Shown: positions 36,107-45,190 of the stretch, piece by piece | Layout of the letters: every line of letters begins with the position of its first letter | Position numbering within the stretch: the first letter of the stretch is position 1 | NCBI RefSeq assembly: GCF_023715745.1 | Contig: NZ_JAMBOV010000006.1 | Location: forward strand, 108,816 to 172,815 | Direction of reading: 5' to 3' | From: Microbacterium oleivorans | Lineage (GTDB): Bacteria > Actinomycetota > Actinomycetes > Actinomycetales > Microbacteriaceae | Length of the DNA stretch: 64,000 nucleotides | The notes under the pieces: model-generated | The model's input: the letters and a program-made list of their open reading frames with translations, nothing else | Database searches by the model: none | What the model was told of the DNA's origin: nothing | Program-made: the position numbers and the translations under genes

Positions 36107-37690
36107 TCAGGCGTCGCCGTGCTGGCGGCGCACCATCTCCACGACCTCGTCGTACTTCGGCGAGTTCATGAAGTTGTCGACCGAGACGTGGATGGCGTCG
36201 GGATTCTGCGCCTTCGCACGGTCAGTCAGCTGCTGCTGGGTGATGACCAGGTCCGCGGTCCCATCGAGGTTGGCGATCGCCTTGTTGACGACCGCCACAT
36301 CCTCGATGCCTGCCTTCTTGATCTTGTTGCGCAGGACGCTCGCGCCCATCGCCGAGGATCCCATGCCCGCGTCGCACGCGAACACGATCGAGCTGATCTG
36401 CTTGGTGTCGGTGAGCGAACCGGATGCCGCGGCTGCGCCGGCGGCCTCCGATGCCGCCGCGACGTCGCCGCCACGCAGGCCCGCGAGAGCGGCCGAGCTC
36501 TTGCCCTTGTTCGCCTCAGTGCGTGCGATGGCGGCGTCGAGGCCGCCCTCTCCAGCTGCCTCGCGCGCCAGGTCGCGCTTGCGTCCGGCGAGCAGGAAGA
36601 CCGCCGAGACGGCGAAGGTCACGGCCGCAGAGATGACGACGGACAGGATCACACCGAGGTGGCTTCCCGGCGCGGTCTGGATGAGGACCGCGAAGATCGA
36701 CCCCGGCGACGCGGCCGCGACCAGACCCGACTGGAAGATCGCGTTCGTCGCGACTCCACTCGCCCCACCGGCGATGAGTCCGACGATGAGGACGGGCTTC
36801 GCCAGCACGTAGGGGAAGTAGACCTCGTGGATACCACCCAGGAACTGGATGATGAACGCGCCCGGAGCGGTGGCACGAGCCGCGCCGACCCCGAAGACGG
36901 TGATCGCGAGAAGCAGACCGGCACCGGGCCCGGGGTTCGCCTCGACGAGGAAGAGCAGGCTCTTCCCGTCCGTGACGACCTGCTGGGAGCCCAGGGGGGT
37001 GAAGACGCCGTGGTTGATGGCGTTGTTGAGGAACAGCACCTTCGCCGGTTCGACGATGATGCTCGCAAGCGGGATCAATCCGTTGTCGATCAGCCATCCC
37101 ACGGCGCCACCGAGCGCATCGGTCACGGCCTTGATGACCGGGGCGAGCCAGAAGAAGGCCGCGAGTGCGGTGAAGAAGGCGACGAAGCCCGCGCTGAAAT
37201 TGTCGACGAGCATCTCGAAGCCGGAGCGGATCTTCCCCTCCCAGAGCTTCTCGACGTACTTGAGGATGAGCGCGGCCAGCGGACCGACGATCATGGCGCC
37301 GAGGAACATGATCGTGCCGGCAGCGCCGACGATCACGCCCATGGCCGCGACAGCACCGACCACACCACCGCGGACACCGTTGACCATGCGGCCGCCGGTG
37401 TAGGCGATGAGAGTGGGCAGCAGGTAGGTGATGATCGGTCCGACAAGGCCGGTCCACACGGTTCCGTCGGGGCCTTCGCCACCGCCGAGCATGCGGGAGT
37501 CCGCCCAACGCCAACCCTCGACCGGACCGTTCTGGCCGACCCAGCCGGTGTCGATGAACAGCGCGGTGATGAGGCCCCACGCGATGAAGGCCGCGATGTT
37601 GGGCATGACCATGCCCGAGAGGAACGTCCCGAATCGCTGGACGGCGACGCGGGCCCCTCCTCGTGTCTGTGGTGCAGACGTCGTTGTCAT
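36107..37690 (-). CDS. mtlA: PTS mannitol permease, enzyme IICB
   Basis: A 527-residue permease. The N-terminal IIC domain (to about residue 345) has several membrane helices, beginning GTFLSGMVMPNIAAFIAWGL, and includes the GGIHEVYFPYVL signature. After a linker, the IIB domain carries the phosphorylated cysteine in IVFACDAGMGSSAMGASVLR near residue 440. The IIA domain is encoded separately by mtlF. The ATG at 37688-37690 is chosen because AAAGGAGAA stands upstream. It lies 29 bases after ptsI. Confidence 0.94.
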   Translation of the reverse strand: MTTTSAPQTRGGARVAVQRFGTFLSGMVMPNIAAFIAWGLITALFIDTGWVGQNGPVEGWRWADSRMLGGGEGPDGTVWTGLVGPIITYLLPTLIAYTGGRMVNGVRGGVVGAVAAMGVIVGAAGTIMFLGAMIVGPLAALILKYVEKLWEGKIRSGFEMLVDNFSAGFVAFFTALAAFFWLAPVIKAVTDALGGAVGWLIDNGLIPLASIIVEPAKVLFLNNAINHGVFTPLGSQQVVTDGKSLLFLVEANPGPGAGLLLAITVFGVGAARATAPGAFIIQFLGGIHEVYFPYVLAKPVLIVGLIAGGASGVATNAIFQSGLVAAASPGSIFAVLIQTAPGSHLGVILSVVISAAVTFAVSAVFLLAGRKRDLAREAAGEGGLDAAIARTEANKGKSSAALAGLRGGDVAAASEAAGAAAASGSLTDTKQISSIVFACDAGMGSSAMGASVLRNKIKKAGIEDVAVVNKAIANLDGTADLVITQQQLTDRAKAQNPDAIHVSVDNFMNSPKYDEVVEMVRRQHGDA

Positions 37691-37719
37691 GTGCTGGTTC
37701 TCCTTTGCTGTGCCGCGGG

Positions 37720-39387
37720 TCATGCGGCGGTGAGCTGTGCGGCGGCTTCCAGGGCCGCTGCTCGGGCGGATGCCGCATCGGATGCGGCGAGGGCTGCTTC
37801 GGCGATGCGCTTGGCATCGTCGAGGCTGTGGTGCAGAAGGGTGGCGCGCACATCAGCGAGCGCCGTCGGTGCCATGGACAGGGTGGTGGCGCCGAGTCCG
37901 ACCAGGACGACCGCGAGCAGCGGGTCGGCTGCCGCCTCGCCGCAGATGCCGACCGGCTTGCCGTGGGCGCGGCCGCCGTCACCGGTCAGCTTCACGAGCT
38001 GCAGGACGGCGGGGTGCCACGGGTCCTGGAACGAGGCGACGGAGCCGAGCAGCCGGTCGGCTGCGAGGGTGTACTGGGTGAGGTCGTTGGTGCCGATGGA
38101 CGCGAAGTCGGCGCGGGCGAGGACCCGGTCGGCGAGAAGCGCCGACGAGGGGACCTCGACCATGACGCCCGCCGTCTTGATGTTGTACTCCTTGGCGAGG
38201 GTGACGAAGTACTCGGTCTCCTCGACCGTCGACACCATCGGAGCCATGACCCACAGGTCGGCGTCGGTGGCGGCATCCGCGTTCGCGAGGGCGGTCAGCT
38301 GCTCGCGCAGGATGTCCTCGCTCGCGCGCAGGGCACGGAGCCCTCGCAGCCCGAGCGCCGGGTTCTCCTCGTGCGCGTCATTGAGGAAGGCGAGCGGCTT
38401 GTCGGCGCCGGCATCCAGTGCGCGGACCACGACCTTCTTGCCGGGGAACGCCTGCAGGAGCTCGGTGTAGGCCTTCGTCTGCTCCTCGACCGTGGGTGCC
38501 TGCGACGAGCTGAGGAAGAGGAACTCGGTACGGAACAAGCCGACGCCCTCAGCGCCGAGCTCGACGGCCTTCGCGGCGTCGGCGGGCTTGCCGAGGTTGG
38601 CGAGCAGCGGCACGGCGGTGCCGTCGGCGAGGGCTCCCGGCGTGATCGGCGCGTCGGCGGCCGCGGCGCGGTCGGCCTCGCGGCGCTCGGCCTGCGCGAT
38701 CTCGTCGTCGGTGGGCTGGGTCGTCACGATGCCGGCCGCGGCGTCCACGACGACGGTCTCGCCGTCGGTGAGCCCGGCAGCGCTGTGCACGCCGACGACG
38801 GCGACGATCGACTTCTCGCGGGCGAGGATCGCGGTGTGCGATGTCGGACCACCCTCGGTGGTCACGAGCGCGAGGACCTTGTCGAGGTCGAGGAGCGCGG
38901 TGTCGGCGGGCGCCAGGTCCTTCGCGACGAGGACGAACGGATGACCCGGATCGGGCACTCCCGGAGCGGGAACCCCGCGCAGGTGCGCGATGACGCGGTG
39001 CGCGACGTCGTCGAGGTCGGCGGCGCGCTCGCCGAGGTAGCCGCCCATCGCGGCGAGGGAGTCGCGGAACGAGGCGAATGCGTCGAACACCGCGAACTCG
39101 CCGGTCTTGCCGTCCGCCAGGCGGGCGGCGACCTCGTCCTCGAGGGCGGGGTCCTCGGCCATCATCGCCTGCGCTTCGAGGACCTCCTGTGCGGCGCCGC
39201 CTGCGGTCGCACCACGCTGCTCGAGCTCGCGGGCGACCGCCTCGATGGCGGCGGCGACGCGCGCCTTCTCCTCGTCGACGCCGAGCGTGCTCTTCTCATC
39301 CTTCGGCGCGGGCAGCGGCTCCGCCATCCGTGCGACGGGGCCGTGGCTCACGCCCAGGCCGATTCCTACTCCTCGAAGCTCAGTCAT
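37720..39387 (-). CDS. ptsI: Phosphoenolpyruvate-protein phosphotransferase, enzyme I
   Basis: A 555-residue general PTS enzyme that takes phosphate from PEP to HPr. The N-terminal domain carries the active histidine in TTEGGPTSHTAILARE near residue 185. The PEP-binding barrel has VGLFRTEFLFL, MVEVPSSALLADRVL, SIGTNDLTQYTLA and GICGEAA. Length is normal. It lies between ptsH and mtlA in one transcription unit, which is unusual for a general component and suggests that mannitol control governs EI supply. Confidence 0.95.
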   Translation of the reverse strand: MTELRGVGIGLGVSHGPVARMAEPLPAPKDEKSTLGVDEEKARVAAAIEAVARELEQRGATAGGAAQEVLEAQAMMAEDPALEDEVAARLADGKTGEFAVFDAFASFRDSLAAMGGYLGERAADLDDVAHRVIAHLRGVPAPGVPDPGHPFVLVAKDLAPADTALLDLDKVLALVTTEGGPTSHTAILAREKSIVAVVGVHSAAGLTDGETVVVDAAAGIVTTQPTDDEIAQAERREADRAAAADAPITPGALADGTAVPLLANLGKPADAAKAVELGAEGVGLFRTEFLFLSSSQAPTVEEQTKAYTELLQAFPGKKVVVRALDAGADKPLAFLNDAHEENPALGLRGLRALRASEDILREQLTALANADAATDADLWVMAPMVSTVEETEYFVTLAKEYNIKTAGVMVEVPSSALLADRVLARADFASIGTNDLTQYTLAADRLLGSVASFQDPWHPAVLQLVKLTGDGGRAHGKPVGICGEAAADPLLAVVLVGLGATTLSMAPTALADVRATLLHHSLDDAKRIAEAALAASDAASARAAALEAAAQLTAA

Positions 39388-39394
39388 GTGTCCC

Positions 39395-39670
39395 TCAGGC
39401 GTCGTGGTCGGTGGTCAGAAGTTCGGTCAGGGTGTCGAGCACCGCGTCGGCGTTCGCGCCGTCGGCCGTGAGTGTGACGTAGTCGCCGTTCTCTGCGCCG
39501 AGCGAGATGACGCTCAGGATGCTGGCCGCATTGACGGCGCCGCCCGCCCCCTTCGAGATGGTGACCGGGATGCCGGCATCCTTCGCCGCCTGCGCGAAGA
39601 GCTTCGCCGGGCGGGCGTGGAGGCCGTTGGCGGAGCCGATCCTCACGGTCCGGCTGGCCGGTGCGCTCAT
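39395..39670 (-). CDS. ptsH: Phosphocarrier protein HPr
   Basis: A 91-residue HPr. The active histidine is His18 in NGLHARPAKLF, and the position equivalent to regulatory Ser46 is Ser50 in NAASILSVISLG. Catabolite control by an HPr kinase is not implied, since such kinases are rare in Actinobacteria. The ATG overlaps the stop of the upstream IIB-like gene by four bases, and ptsI follows after seven bases. A perfect 14-base palindrome, GGATGCCGGCATCC, lies inside the gene at 39568-39581. Confidence 0.95.
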   Translation of the reverse strand: MSAPASRTVRIGSANGLHARPAKLFAQAAKDAGIPVTISKGAGGAVNAASILSVISLGAENGDYVTLTADGANADAVLDTLTELLTTDHDA

Positions 39671-39996
39671 CGCGGGGTCCTTTCGATGCGGTCGGCAGCG
39701 GTCGCGGCCGTCACCAGGGCGAGCGTGCGCGTTCCGTCGCGATCGCCGAAGACGTCCTCCGGCAGCAGCACGACGCGCGCCTGTCGGGTGGCGGCGTCCC
39801 GCTGGATGTCGGGGAGGGCGGAGGCAAGATGCGGACCCACGAGCACCACGTCGCCGGCATCCGTCCCCGTGGCAACCATGCCGGGGACACCCGCGTGGAC
39901 GAGCAGCTCCGTGCCTTCGCGATGTGCGGCCTGCCGCAGACGCTGAGCGACGAATGTGCTCGACGCACCCGCGCCGCAGACGACGAGGATCTTCAT
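39667..39996 (-). CDS. Orphan PTS IIB-like protein (lactose/cellobiose type)
   Basis: A 109-residue single-domain protein beginning MKILVVCGAGASSTFVAQRL, with a cysteine at residue 7 in the P-loop-like site of the lactose/cellobiose IIB fold. VVLVGPHLASALPDIQ resembles the middle of that fold. AAGGAGG upstream of the ATG at 39994-39996 fixes the start. No matching IIC or IIA gene is adjacent. It is the first gene of the operon that runs through ptsH, ptsI, mtlA, mtlF and mtlD, so a regulatory role, for example with MtlR, is possible. Confidence 0.8.
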   Translation of the reverse strand: MKILVVCGAGASSTFVAQRLRQAAHREGTELLVHAGVPGMVATGTDAGDVVLVGPHLASALPDIQRDAATRQARVVLLPEDVFGDRDGTRTLALVTAATAADRIERTPR

Positions 39997-40110
39997 CGAT
40001 CCGCCTCCTTGTCTCCCCGCAATTCTCATCCGACTCCCAGGAAGCGACAACCAGGGCTTCTTCCGCGGGGGAGGAAACCCCGGTGCCCCGGCAGGTGGTT
40101 GACTGGATCC

Positions 40111-42030
40111 GTGAGTCGGACGAGGCAGGATCGCGTCATGGCGCTCCTGGCGAGGGATGCCGGGTGGCGCACCGCGGGCGAGCTCGCCGACCTGGTCGGG
40201 GTGACGCCCCGCAGCATCCGCTCCTACGTCGCGGCCCTCAACGCGCGCGTGCCCGGCGGTGATGCCGTCGAGTCGGGGCCGTCAGGCTACCGAGCGGGTG
40301 CCGGTGCCGCGGCGGCGTTGAAGCCCGCTGCGGAGGAGACGCCGCGCGATCGGCTGCACCGGCTCGTGCGCGACATCCTCGACGCTCCCGACGGCATCGA
40401 CGTCTATGCAGCGGCGCAGCGCTTCCACGTGAGCGACGCCACCCTCGAGGCCGACCTCGGGCGCGTGCGAGCCCTGCTGAGCGGGACCCAGCTGACCCTC
40501 GAGCGGTCGGCCGAGCGCGTGCGACTCGCGGGGACGGAGATGGCGCAGCGGCGTCTGCTCAGCCGGCTGGCGCACGACGAGATGGAGCAGGGCGCCTTCG
40601 ATCTGCGCGCGCTCCGCCGTGCGTTGGGCGAGAGCACGGCCGAGACCTCGGCTCTCGGTGCGTTCAAGGACGACCTGGTCGCAGGGCTCGGCGACCTCGG
40701 GTACCTCGTCAACGAGTTCGGCATCGGTGACGTCATGATGCACATCGCGATCGCCGCCGATCGCGTCGGTCGCGGCCGCGGCCTCGACGGCGCACCCATC
40801 GACGATTCCCCCGCGCGTGCGCAGATCGCCGACCTGCTCGATCGTCTCGCCGTCGGGCGCCTCGGGGTCCGCCTGGGGGACGGCGATCGGGATCATCTCG
40901 CTGCGCTCGTGCAGACCCGGGTCGTGGCACCCGGCGCGGCCGAGCCCGATACCGTCATCCGCGGGCGCCTCGATCCGGACGTCGAGGCCGCGGTGCGCGC
41001 GATCGTCACGCGGGCGGCATCCGAGTTCCTCGTCGACATCGATCACGACGACTTCATCCTGCGACTGTCCCTCCACGTGCAGAACCTGCGGCAGCGCGCC
41101 CAGGATCAGGCGTGGTCGCGCAACGCCCTGACCCGTTCGCTGAAGTCCAGCTATCCGATGATCTTCGAGGTGGCGGTCTTCATCGCGGAACAGCTGCGCG
41201 ACGTCGTCGGGGCGCCGCTGTACGAGGACGAGATCGCGTACATCGCGATGCACGTGGGCGGGCGCCTCGAGCGCTCGCGGCAGTCCGCGCGCCTGCTGAC
41301 CGCGACGCTCGTGTGCCCGGGGTACTACGAGATGCACGAGCTGCTGCGGGCGAGCATCGACCGCGCACTCGGGCGCGAGATCGAGGTCGTCGCGGTCGAG
41401 ACGCGGGTCGATCCCGACTGGGGCGCCCTCGACACCGACCTCGTGCTCACGACGATCGAGCCCCCCGCCCCGTCCGACCGCGTCGTTCGGGTGCAGCCGT
41501 TCCTCACCGAGCAGGATGTCGAACGTGTCCAGGGCGCGGCCGCGCGCGCCCGCCGTGCACGTCGCCTGGCGGGACTCCGCGCCGAGCTGGAGCGGTACTT
41601 CTCGGCCGATGCCTTCGTTCCGCGCCTCCCCGCCGACGCCGACGAGGAGACCGTCATCCGAGGCCTCGGCGGGTTGCTGGCCGCGCAGGGGGTCATCACC
41701 GAGGACTACGTCGGTCGCACGCTCGAACGCGAGCGGATCTCCTCCACCGCGTTCACCGACGCGCTCGCCGTCCCGCATGCCATCGGGATGACCGCGACGC
41801 GCACCGCGATCGCGGTCGGGCTCGCCGACCCCTCGATCCGGTGGGGCGACGGGCGGGTGCAGGTCGTGACGATGGTCGCCTTCTCGGAATCCGACCGCGA
41901 GGCGTTCCAAACCGTGTTCGAGCAGCTCGTCGAGGTGTTCAGCGAACGCGACAGCGTGCAGCGGATCCTCCGCCGCGGCACGACGTTCCCGGCGTTCCTC
42001 GATGAGCTGGTCGCCGTCGTCGACGGGTGA
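40111..42030 (+). CDS. mtlR: BglG/MtlR-type PRD-containing transcriptional activator
   Basis: A 639-residue PTS-controlled regulator. The N-terminal helix-turn-helix (about 5-45: WRTAGELADLVGVTPRSIRSYV) is followed by a second DNA-binding region, two PRD domains around residues 190-410 (including EFGIGDVMMHIAIAADRV and YEDEIAYIAMHVGGRLERS), a IIB-like region, and a C-terminal IIA domain with the conserved histidine in DALAVPHAIGMT. It is divergent from the mannitol operon, so the operon is its likely target. The GTG at 40111 keeps the first helix; an ATG at 40138 preceded by CAGGAT at leaderless spacing is an alternative. Confidence 0.88.
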   Translation: MSRTRQDRVMALLARDAGWRTAGELADLVGVTPRSIRSYVAALNARVPGGDAVESGPSGYRAGAGAAAALKPAAEETPRDRLHRLVRDILDAPDGIDVYAAAQRFHVSDATLEADLGRVRALLSGTQLTLERSAERVRLAGTEMAQRRLLSRLAHDEMEQGAFDLRALRRALGESTAETSALGAFKDDLVAGLGDLGYLVNEFGIGDVMMHIAIAADRVGRGRGLDGAPIDDSPARAQIADLLDRLAVGRLGVRLGDGDRDHLAALVQTRVVAPGAAEPDTVIRGRLDPDVEAAVRAIVTRAASEFLVDIDHDDFILRLSLHVQNLRQRAQDQAWSRNALTRSLKSSYPMIFEVAVFIAEQLRDVVGAPLYEDEIAYIAMHVGGRLERSRQSARLLTATLVCPGYYEMHELLRASIDRALGREIEVVAVETRVDPDWGALDTDLVLTTIEPPAPSDRVVRVQPFLTEQDVERVQGAAARARRARRLAGLRAELERYFSADAFVPRLPADADEETVIRGLGGLLAAQGVITEDYVGRTLERERISSTAFTDALAVPHAIGMTATRTAIAVGLADPSIRWGDGRVQVVTMVAFSESDREAFQTVFEQLVEVFSERDSVQRILRRGTTFPAFLDELVAVVDG

Positions 42031-42609
42031 TCAGCGCGCCAGGCGCGCCTCGAGGCCCATCCGCACCCCGGGCCACTCGTGGGGGAGGATCGAGTAGACG
42101 ACGGTGTCGCGCATCGTCCCGCCCGGCCCGATGCGGTGGTTGCGCAGCACGCCGTCGCGCCGGGCTCCGAGGCGCTCGATCGCGGCCTGCGACTGCCGGT
42201 TGTGCCACGAGGTGCGGAACTCCACGGCGATCGCCTCGCACGCCTCGAAGGCGTGGCCGAGCAGCAGCAGCTTCGCAGTCGTGTTGACGTCCGTGCGCTG
42301 CACGGTCGGCGACAGCCAGGTGTAGCCGATCTCGACGCGACGATTGGCGCTGTCGATGTCGCAGAACGTCGTCATCCCGGACGCGCGTCCGTCGACGATC
42401 ACTGCGAACGGGTTCATCCGACCGGCCGCGTGTTCGGCGCGCCGCCAGGCGATCTCGTCCGGGACGGATGCCGGGATCGAGGTGTACCACGCGTAACCGA
42501 GGCCCTCGCGAGCCTCCGCGAGCTCATCCGCGTGCGCCTCGTCGAGGGGGACGAGCTGCACCCTTCCGCGGCTCAGCACGACGGGCTCGGCGAGAGGCGT
42601 CGCCGTCAC
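42031..42609 (-). CDS. GNAT N-acetyltransferase
   Basis: A 192-residue acetyltransferase of the RimL-like group. FCDIDSANRRVEIGYTWLSPTVQRT forms the central strands and acetyl-CoA entrance, and NRQSQAAIERLGARRDGVLRNH the C-terminal helix. The GTG start overlaps the end of the phosphomannomutase gene by four bases, so it is coupled to the punA-pgm transcript. The substrate is unknown; the position gives no clear hint. Confidence 0.82.
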   Translation of the reverse strand: MTATPLAEPVVLSRGRVQLVPLDEAHADELAEAREGLGYAWYTSIPASVPDEIAWRRAEHAAGRMNPFAVIVDGRASGMTTFCDIDSANRRVEIGYTWLSPTVQRTDVNTTAKLLLLGHAFEACEAIAVEFRTSWHNRQSQAAIERLGARRDGVLRNHRIGPGGTMRDTVVYSILPHEWPGVRMGLEARLAR

Positions 42610-44270
42610 GTCTGCGCCGCCGCGAGGATCTCCCGCACGCCCGCCTCCACCGCGGCCAGGCGCACAGCGGCGTCGTCGGCGGAGTCGCCGCGCACGTCGA
42701 GGTAGGCCTTGAGCTTGGGTTCGGTGCCGCTCGGGCGCACGATGACGCGCGACCCGTCGGCCAGCCACACTCGCAGCACGTCGCCCCGGGGTGAGCCCTC
42801 GGGAGCGGTGAGGAGGTCGTCGATGCGATCGACGGCGACCGCTCCGACGGATGCCGGCGGCGCCGCACGCAGGGCGCCCATGATCCGTCCGATCACGGCG
42901 ACGTCGTCGACACGGAGGGACACCTGCCCGCTCGCGAAGTGGCCGAACGTCGCGGCGGACTCGTCGAGCAGGTCGCCGAGGGTCCTGCCCTCCTCGCGCG
43001 CTTCGGCGACGAGGCCGAGGACGGCGATCGCGGCGGAGATGCCGTCCTTGTCACGCACGGTGCCGGGGTTGACGAGGTAGCCGAGCGCCTCCTCGAACCC
43101 GTAGACGAGAGCCGGCGCGCGCGAGATCCACTTGAAGCCGGTCAGGGTGGCCGCGAAGTCGAGGCCGTAGTGCTCGGCGATCGTCTGCAGACCGGGCGAC
43201 GAGACGAGCGAGCACGCCAAAGTGCCGGATGTCGCGGTCCGCGCGGCCCGCCAGCCGAGGAGGAGGCCGACCTCGTTGCCGGTGAGCCGGCGCCAGCCGC
43301 CGGGAGCCGCGGCATCCGGGATCGCGACGGCGAGTCGGTCGGCGTCGGGGTCGTTCGCGAGGATGAGCTCCGCGCCGGCCACCCGGGCGGTCTCGAAGGC
43401 GAGATCCATCGCGCCGGGCTCTTCGGGGTTGGGGAAGGCGACGGTCGGGAACCGCCCGTCGGGCGCGATCTGGTCGGCCACGACCGTCGGTGCCGGGTAT
43501 CCCGCGGTCTCGAGGATGCGGGCGAGCGTCTCGTGACCCACGCCGTGCATCGCGGTGTAGACCCAGTTCAGCCCGGCGGCGCCCGCCGGGGCGGGGGCGA
43601 CGAGCGCGGTCGCACGCACGTAGGCGTCGACGACCTCCTCGCCCGCCGTCTCGTAGTCGTCGGAGCGGGGGATCGAGGCGAGGTCCGCCGCGGCGGCGAC
43701 TCGGTCGATGTGGGCCGCGATCTCGGCATCCGCCGGCGACACGATCTGAGCGCCGTCGTCCTTGCCACCGAGGTACACCTTGTACCCGTTGTCGTCGGGC
43801 GGGTTGTGCGACGCCGTGACCATCACTCCCGCGGACACACCGAGGTGGCGGACGGCGAAGGCGAGCACGGGGGTCGGCAGGAGGCGGGGGAGGAGGATCG
43901 CGCGCAGCCCCGCGCCCGCGAAGATCTCCGCGCTGTCCCGGGCGAAGACGTCCGAGTTCCGGCGCCCGTCGTAGCCGATCACGACCGACGGCGTCGCGTC
44001 ACCCGCGCGCCCGCGCAGGTAGGCGGCGAACCCGGCGGCGGCCTGCCCGACCAGGACGCGGTTCATGCGGTTCGACCCGGCACCCAACGCGCCGCGCAGT
44101 CCCGCGGTGCCGAAGGCGAGCCGGCTGTCGAACCGGTCGTGCAGATCGGCGACGGCGGCCGCGTCGCCGGCCTCGGCCCGTGCGATCACCGCGCGCAGCT
44201 CGTCGCCGGTCTGCGGGTCGGGGTCCTGCCCGAGCCACTGCCGGGCGACGTCCAGGATGTCGTCGCTCAC
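42606..44270 (-). CDS. Phosphomannomutase / phosphoglucomutase family (phosphohexomutase)
   Basis: A 554-residue alpha-D-phosphohexomutase with four domains. FGTAGLRGALGAGSNRMN is at residues 53-70. The phosphoserine loop is GVMVTASHNPPDDNGYK near 145-161, the metal loop is ILANDPDADRLAV near 280, and the C-terminal phosphate-binding loop is RVIVRPSGTEPKLKAYL. It corresponds to PmmB of mycobacteria by length and neighbourhood. It could make mannose 1-phosphate for ManC or interconvert pentose phosphates from nucleoside breakdown. It overlaps the end of the upstream punA gene. Confidence 0.9.
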   Translation of the reverse strand: MSDDILDVARQWLGQDPDPQTGDELRAVIARAEAGDAAAVADLHDRFDSRLAFGTAGLRGALGAGSNRMNRVLVGQAAAGFAAYLRGRAGDATPSVVIGYDGRRNSDVFARDSAEIFAGAGLRAILLPRLLPTPVLAFAVRHLGVSAGVMVTASHNPPDDNGYKVYLGGKDDGAQIVSPADAEIAAHIDRVAAAADLASIPRSDDYETAGEEVVDAYVRATALVAPAPAGAAGLNWVYTAMHGVGHETLARILETAGYPAPTVVADQIAPDGRFPTVAFPNPEEPGAMDLAFETARVAGAELILANDPDADRLAVAIPDAAAPGGWRRLTGNEVGLLLGWRAARTATSGTLACSLVSSPGLQTIAEHYGLDFAATLTGFKWISRAPALVYGFEEALGYLVNPGTVRDKDGISAAIAVLGLVAEAREEGRTLGDLLDESAATFGHFASGQVSLRVDDVAVIGRIMGALRAAPPASVGAVAVDRIDDLLTAPEGSPRGDVLRVWLADGSRVIVRPSGTEPKLKAYLDVRGDSADDAAVRLAAVEAGVREILAAAQT

Positions 44271-45097
44271 AGGACGCCGATCACACGGGCGAGGAGGTCG
44301 GAGATGACCGGCTCGGCCTCACGGCCCGCTTCGATGACCTCCTGGTGGCTCAGCGGGGTGGTCTGGATACCGGCAGCGAGGTTCGTGATGAGGGAGAAAC
44401 CGAGGATCTCCATGCCCGCCTGGCGCGCGGCGATCGCCTCGAGCGCCGTCGACATGCCGACGATGTGACCGCCGATCGCCTTCGCCATCTGCACCTCGGC
44501 GGGCGTCTCGTAGTGCGGTCCGCGGAACTGGCAGTAGACGCCCTCGTCGAGCGTGGGGTCGACCGTGCGGGCGAGATCGCGCAGGCGCCGCGAGTAGAGG
44601 TCGGTGAGGTCGATGAATGTCGCGCCTTCGAGCGGCGAGTCGGCGGTGAGGTTGATGTGGTCGCTGATGAGGACCGGCTGTCCGGGTGTCCAGGACGTCT
44701 TGATGCCGCCCGCGCCATTGGTGAGCACCATCGTCTTCGCGCCGGTCGCGGCGGCCGTGCGCACGCTGTGCACGACGCGGCGGACGCCGTGCCCCTCGTA
44801 GTAGTGGGTGCGGGCGCCGATCACGAGGACGCGCTTGCCGTCCGGGGTGAGGATGCTGCGGATCGATCCGACGTGCCCCTCGAGCGCCGGCTTGCTGAAG
44901 CCCGTGACATCGGTCGCGGCCAGGGTCGCCGTGGTCTCGCCGATGAGTTCGGCGGCCTTGCCCCAGCCGCTCCCGAGGGTCAGGGCGATGTCGTGGTGGT
45001 CGACACCGGTGAGGCGGGCGATGTCGTCGGCTGCGGTCCGTGCGACCTCGAACGGGTCGGCAGTGGGGTCGTCGAGCGGGTGGGTCTCCTCGTGCAT
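44267..45097 (-). CDS. punA: Purine-nucleoside phosphorylase
   Basis: A 276-residue trimeric-type phosphorylase splitting inosine and guanosine into base and ribose 1-phosphate. Motifs are LTLGSGWGKAAELIGE (phosphate loop), GEGHGV-like EGHVGS and HYYEGHGVRRVVH, VLTNGAGGI, and VGMSTALEAIAARQAGMEILGFSLITN with the purine-binding region. Asn rather than the common Ala follows Thr in the TNGAGG segment. The ATG is fixed by a leaderless TAGAGT. The enzyme completes the route from adenosine via Add. Confidence 0.93.
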   Translation of the reverse strand: MHEETHPLDDPTADPFEVARTAADDIARLTGVDHHDIALTLGSGWGKAAELIGETTATLAATDVTGFSKPALEGHVGSIRSILTPDGKRVLVIGARTHYYEGHGVRRVVHSVRTAAATGAKTMVLTNGAGGIKTSWTPGQPVLISDHINLTADSPLEGATFIDLTDLYSRRLRDLARTVDPTLDEGVYCQFRGPHYETPAEVQMAKAIGGHIVGMSTALEAIAARQAGMEILGFSLITNLAAGIQTTPLSHQEVIEAGREAEPVISDLLARVIGVL

Positions 45098-45103
45098 GCT
45101 CCC

Positions 45104-45109
45104 ACTCTA
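45104..45109 (-). promoter_or_regulatory. -10 element of leaderless start (TAGAGT)
   Basis: TAGAGT on the minus strand ends six bases before the ATG at 45097 of the purine nucleoside phosphorylase gene. Confidence 0.6.
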
Positions 45110-45190
45110 GGAACCGCGGCAGCGCTCGGCCACACGGCTCGCATCGCGTCGCGGCGCACGGGGACCCCGCGGGCTGGAAGAATGGTGCGC

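Noticed and set aside
39568..39581. Perfect 14-base palindrome GGATGCCGGCATCC as a protein-binding site
   Set aside because: It lies inside ptsH and is simply two abutting copies of the abundant heptamer with ordinary codons. There is no sign of a dedicated operator.
39661..40110. Upstream extension of the mtlR frame by 150 codons
   Set aside because: It runs antisense through the IIB-like gene and shows no domain. The helix-turn-helix begins near the GTG at 40111.
34425..42030. Mannitol block as a mobile genomic island
   Set aside because: There is no integrase, transposase, flanking repeat or tRNA, and composition and heptamer density match the rest of the window.
44180..45190. Upstream extension of the lpdA frame by about 337 codons
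   Set aside because: It is antisense to punA, lacks any motif, and the FAD-binding fold begins right after the ATG at 45191.
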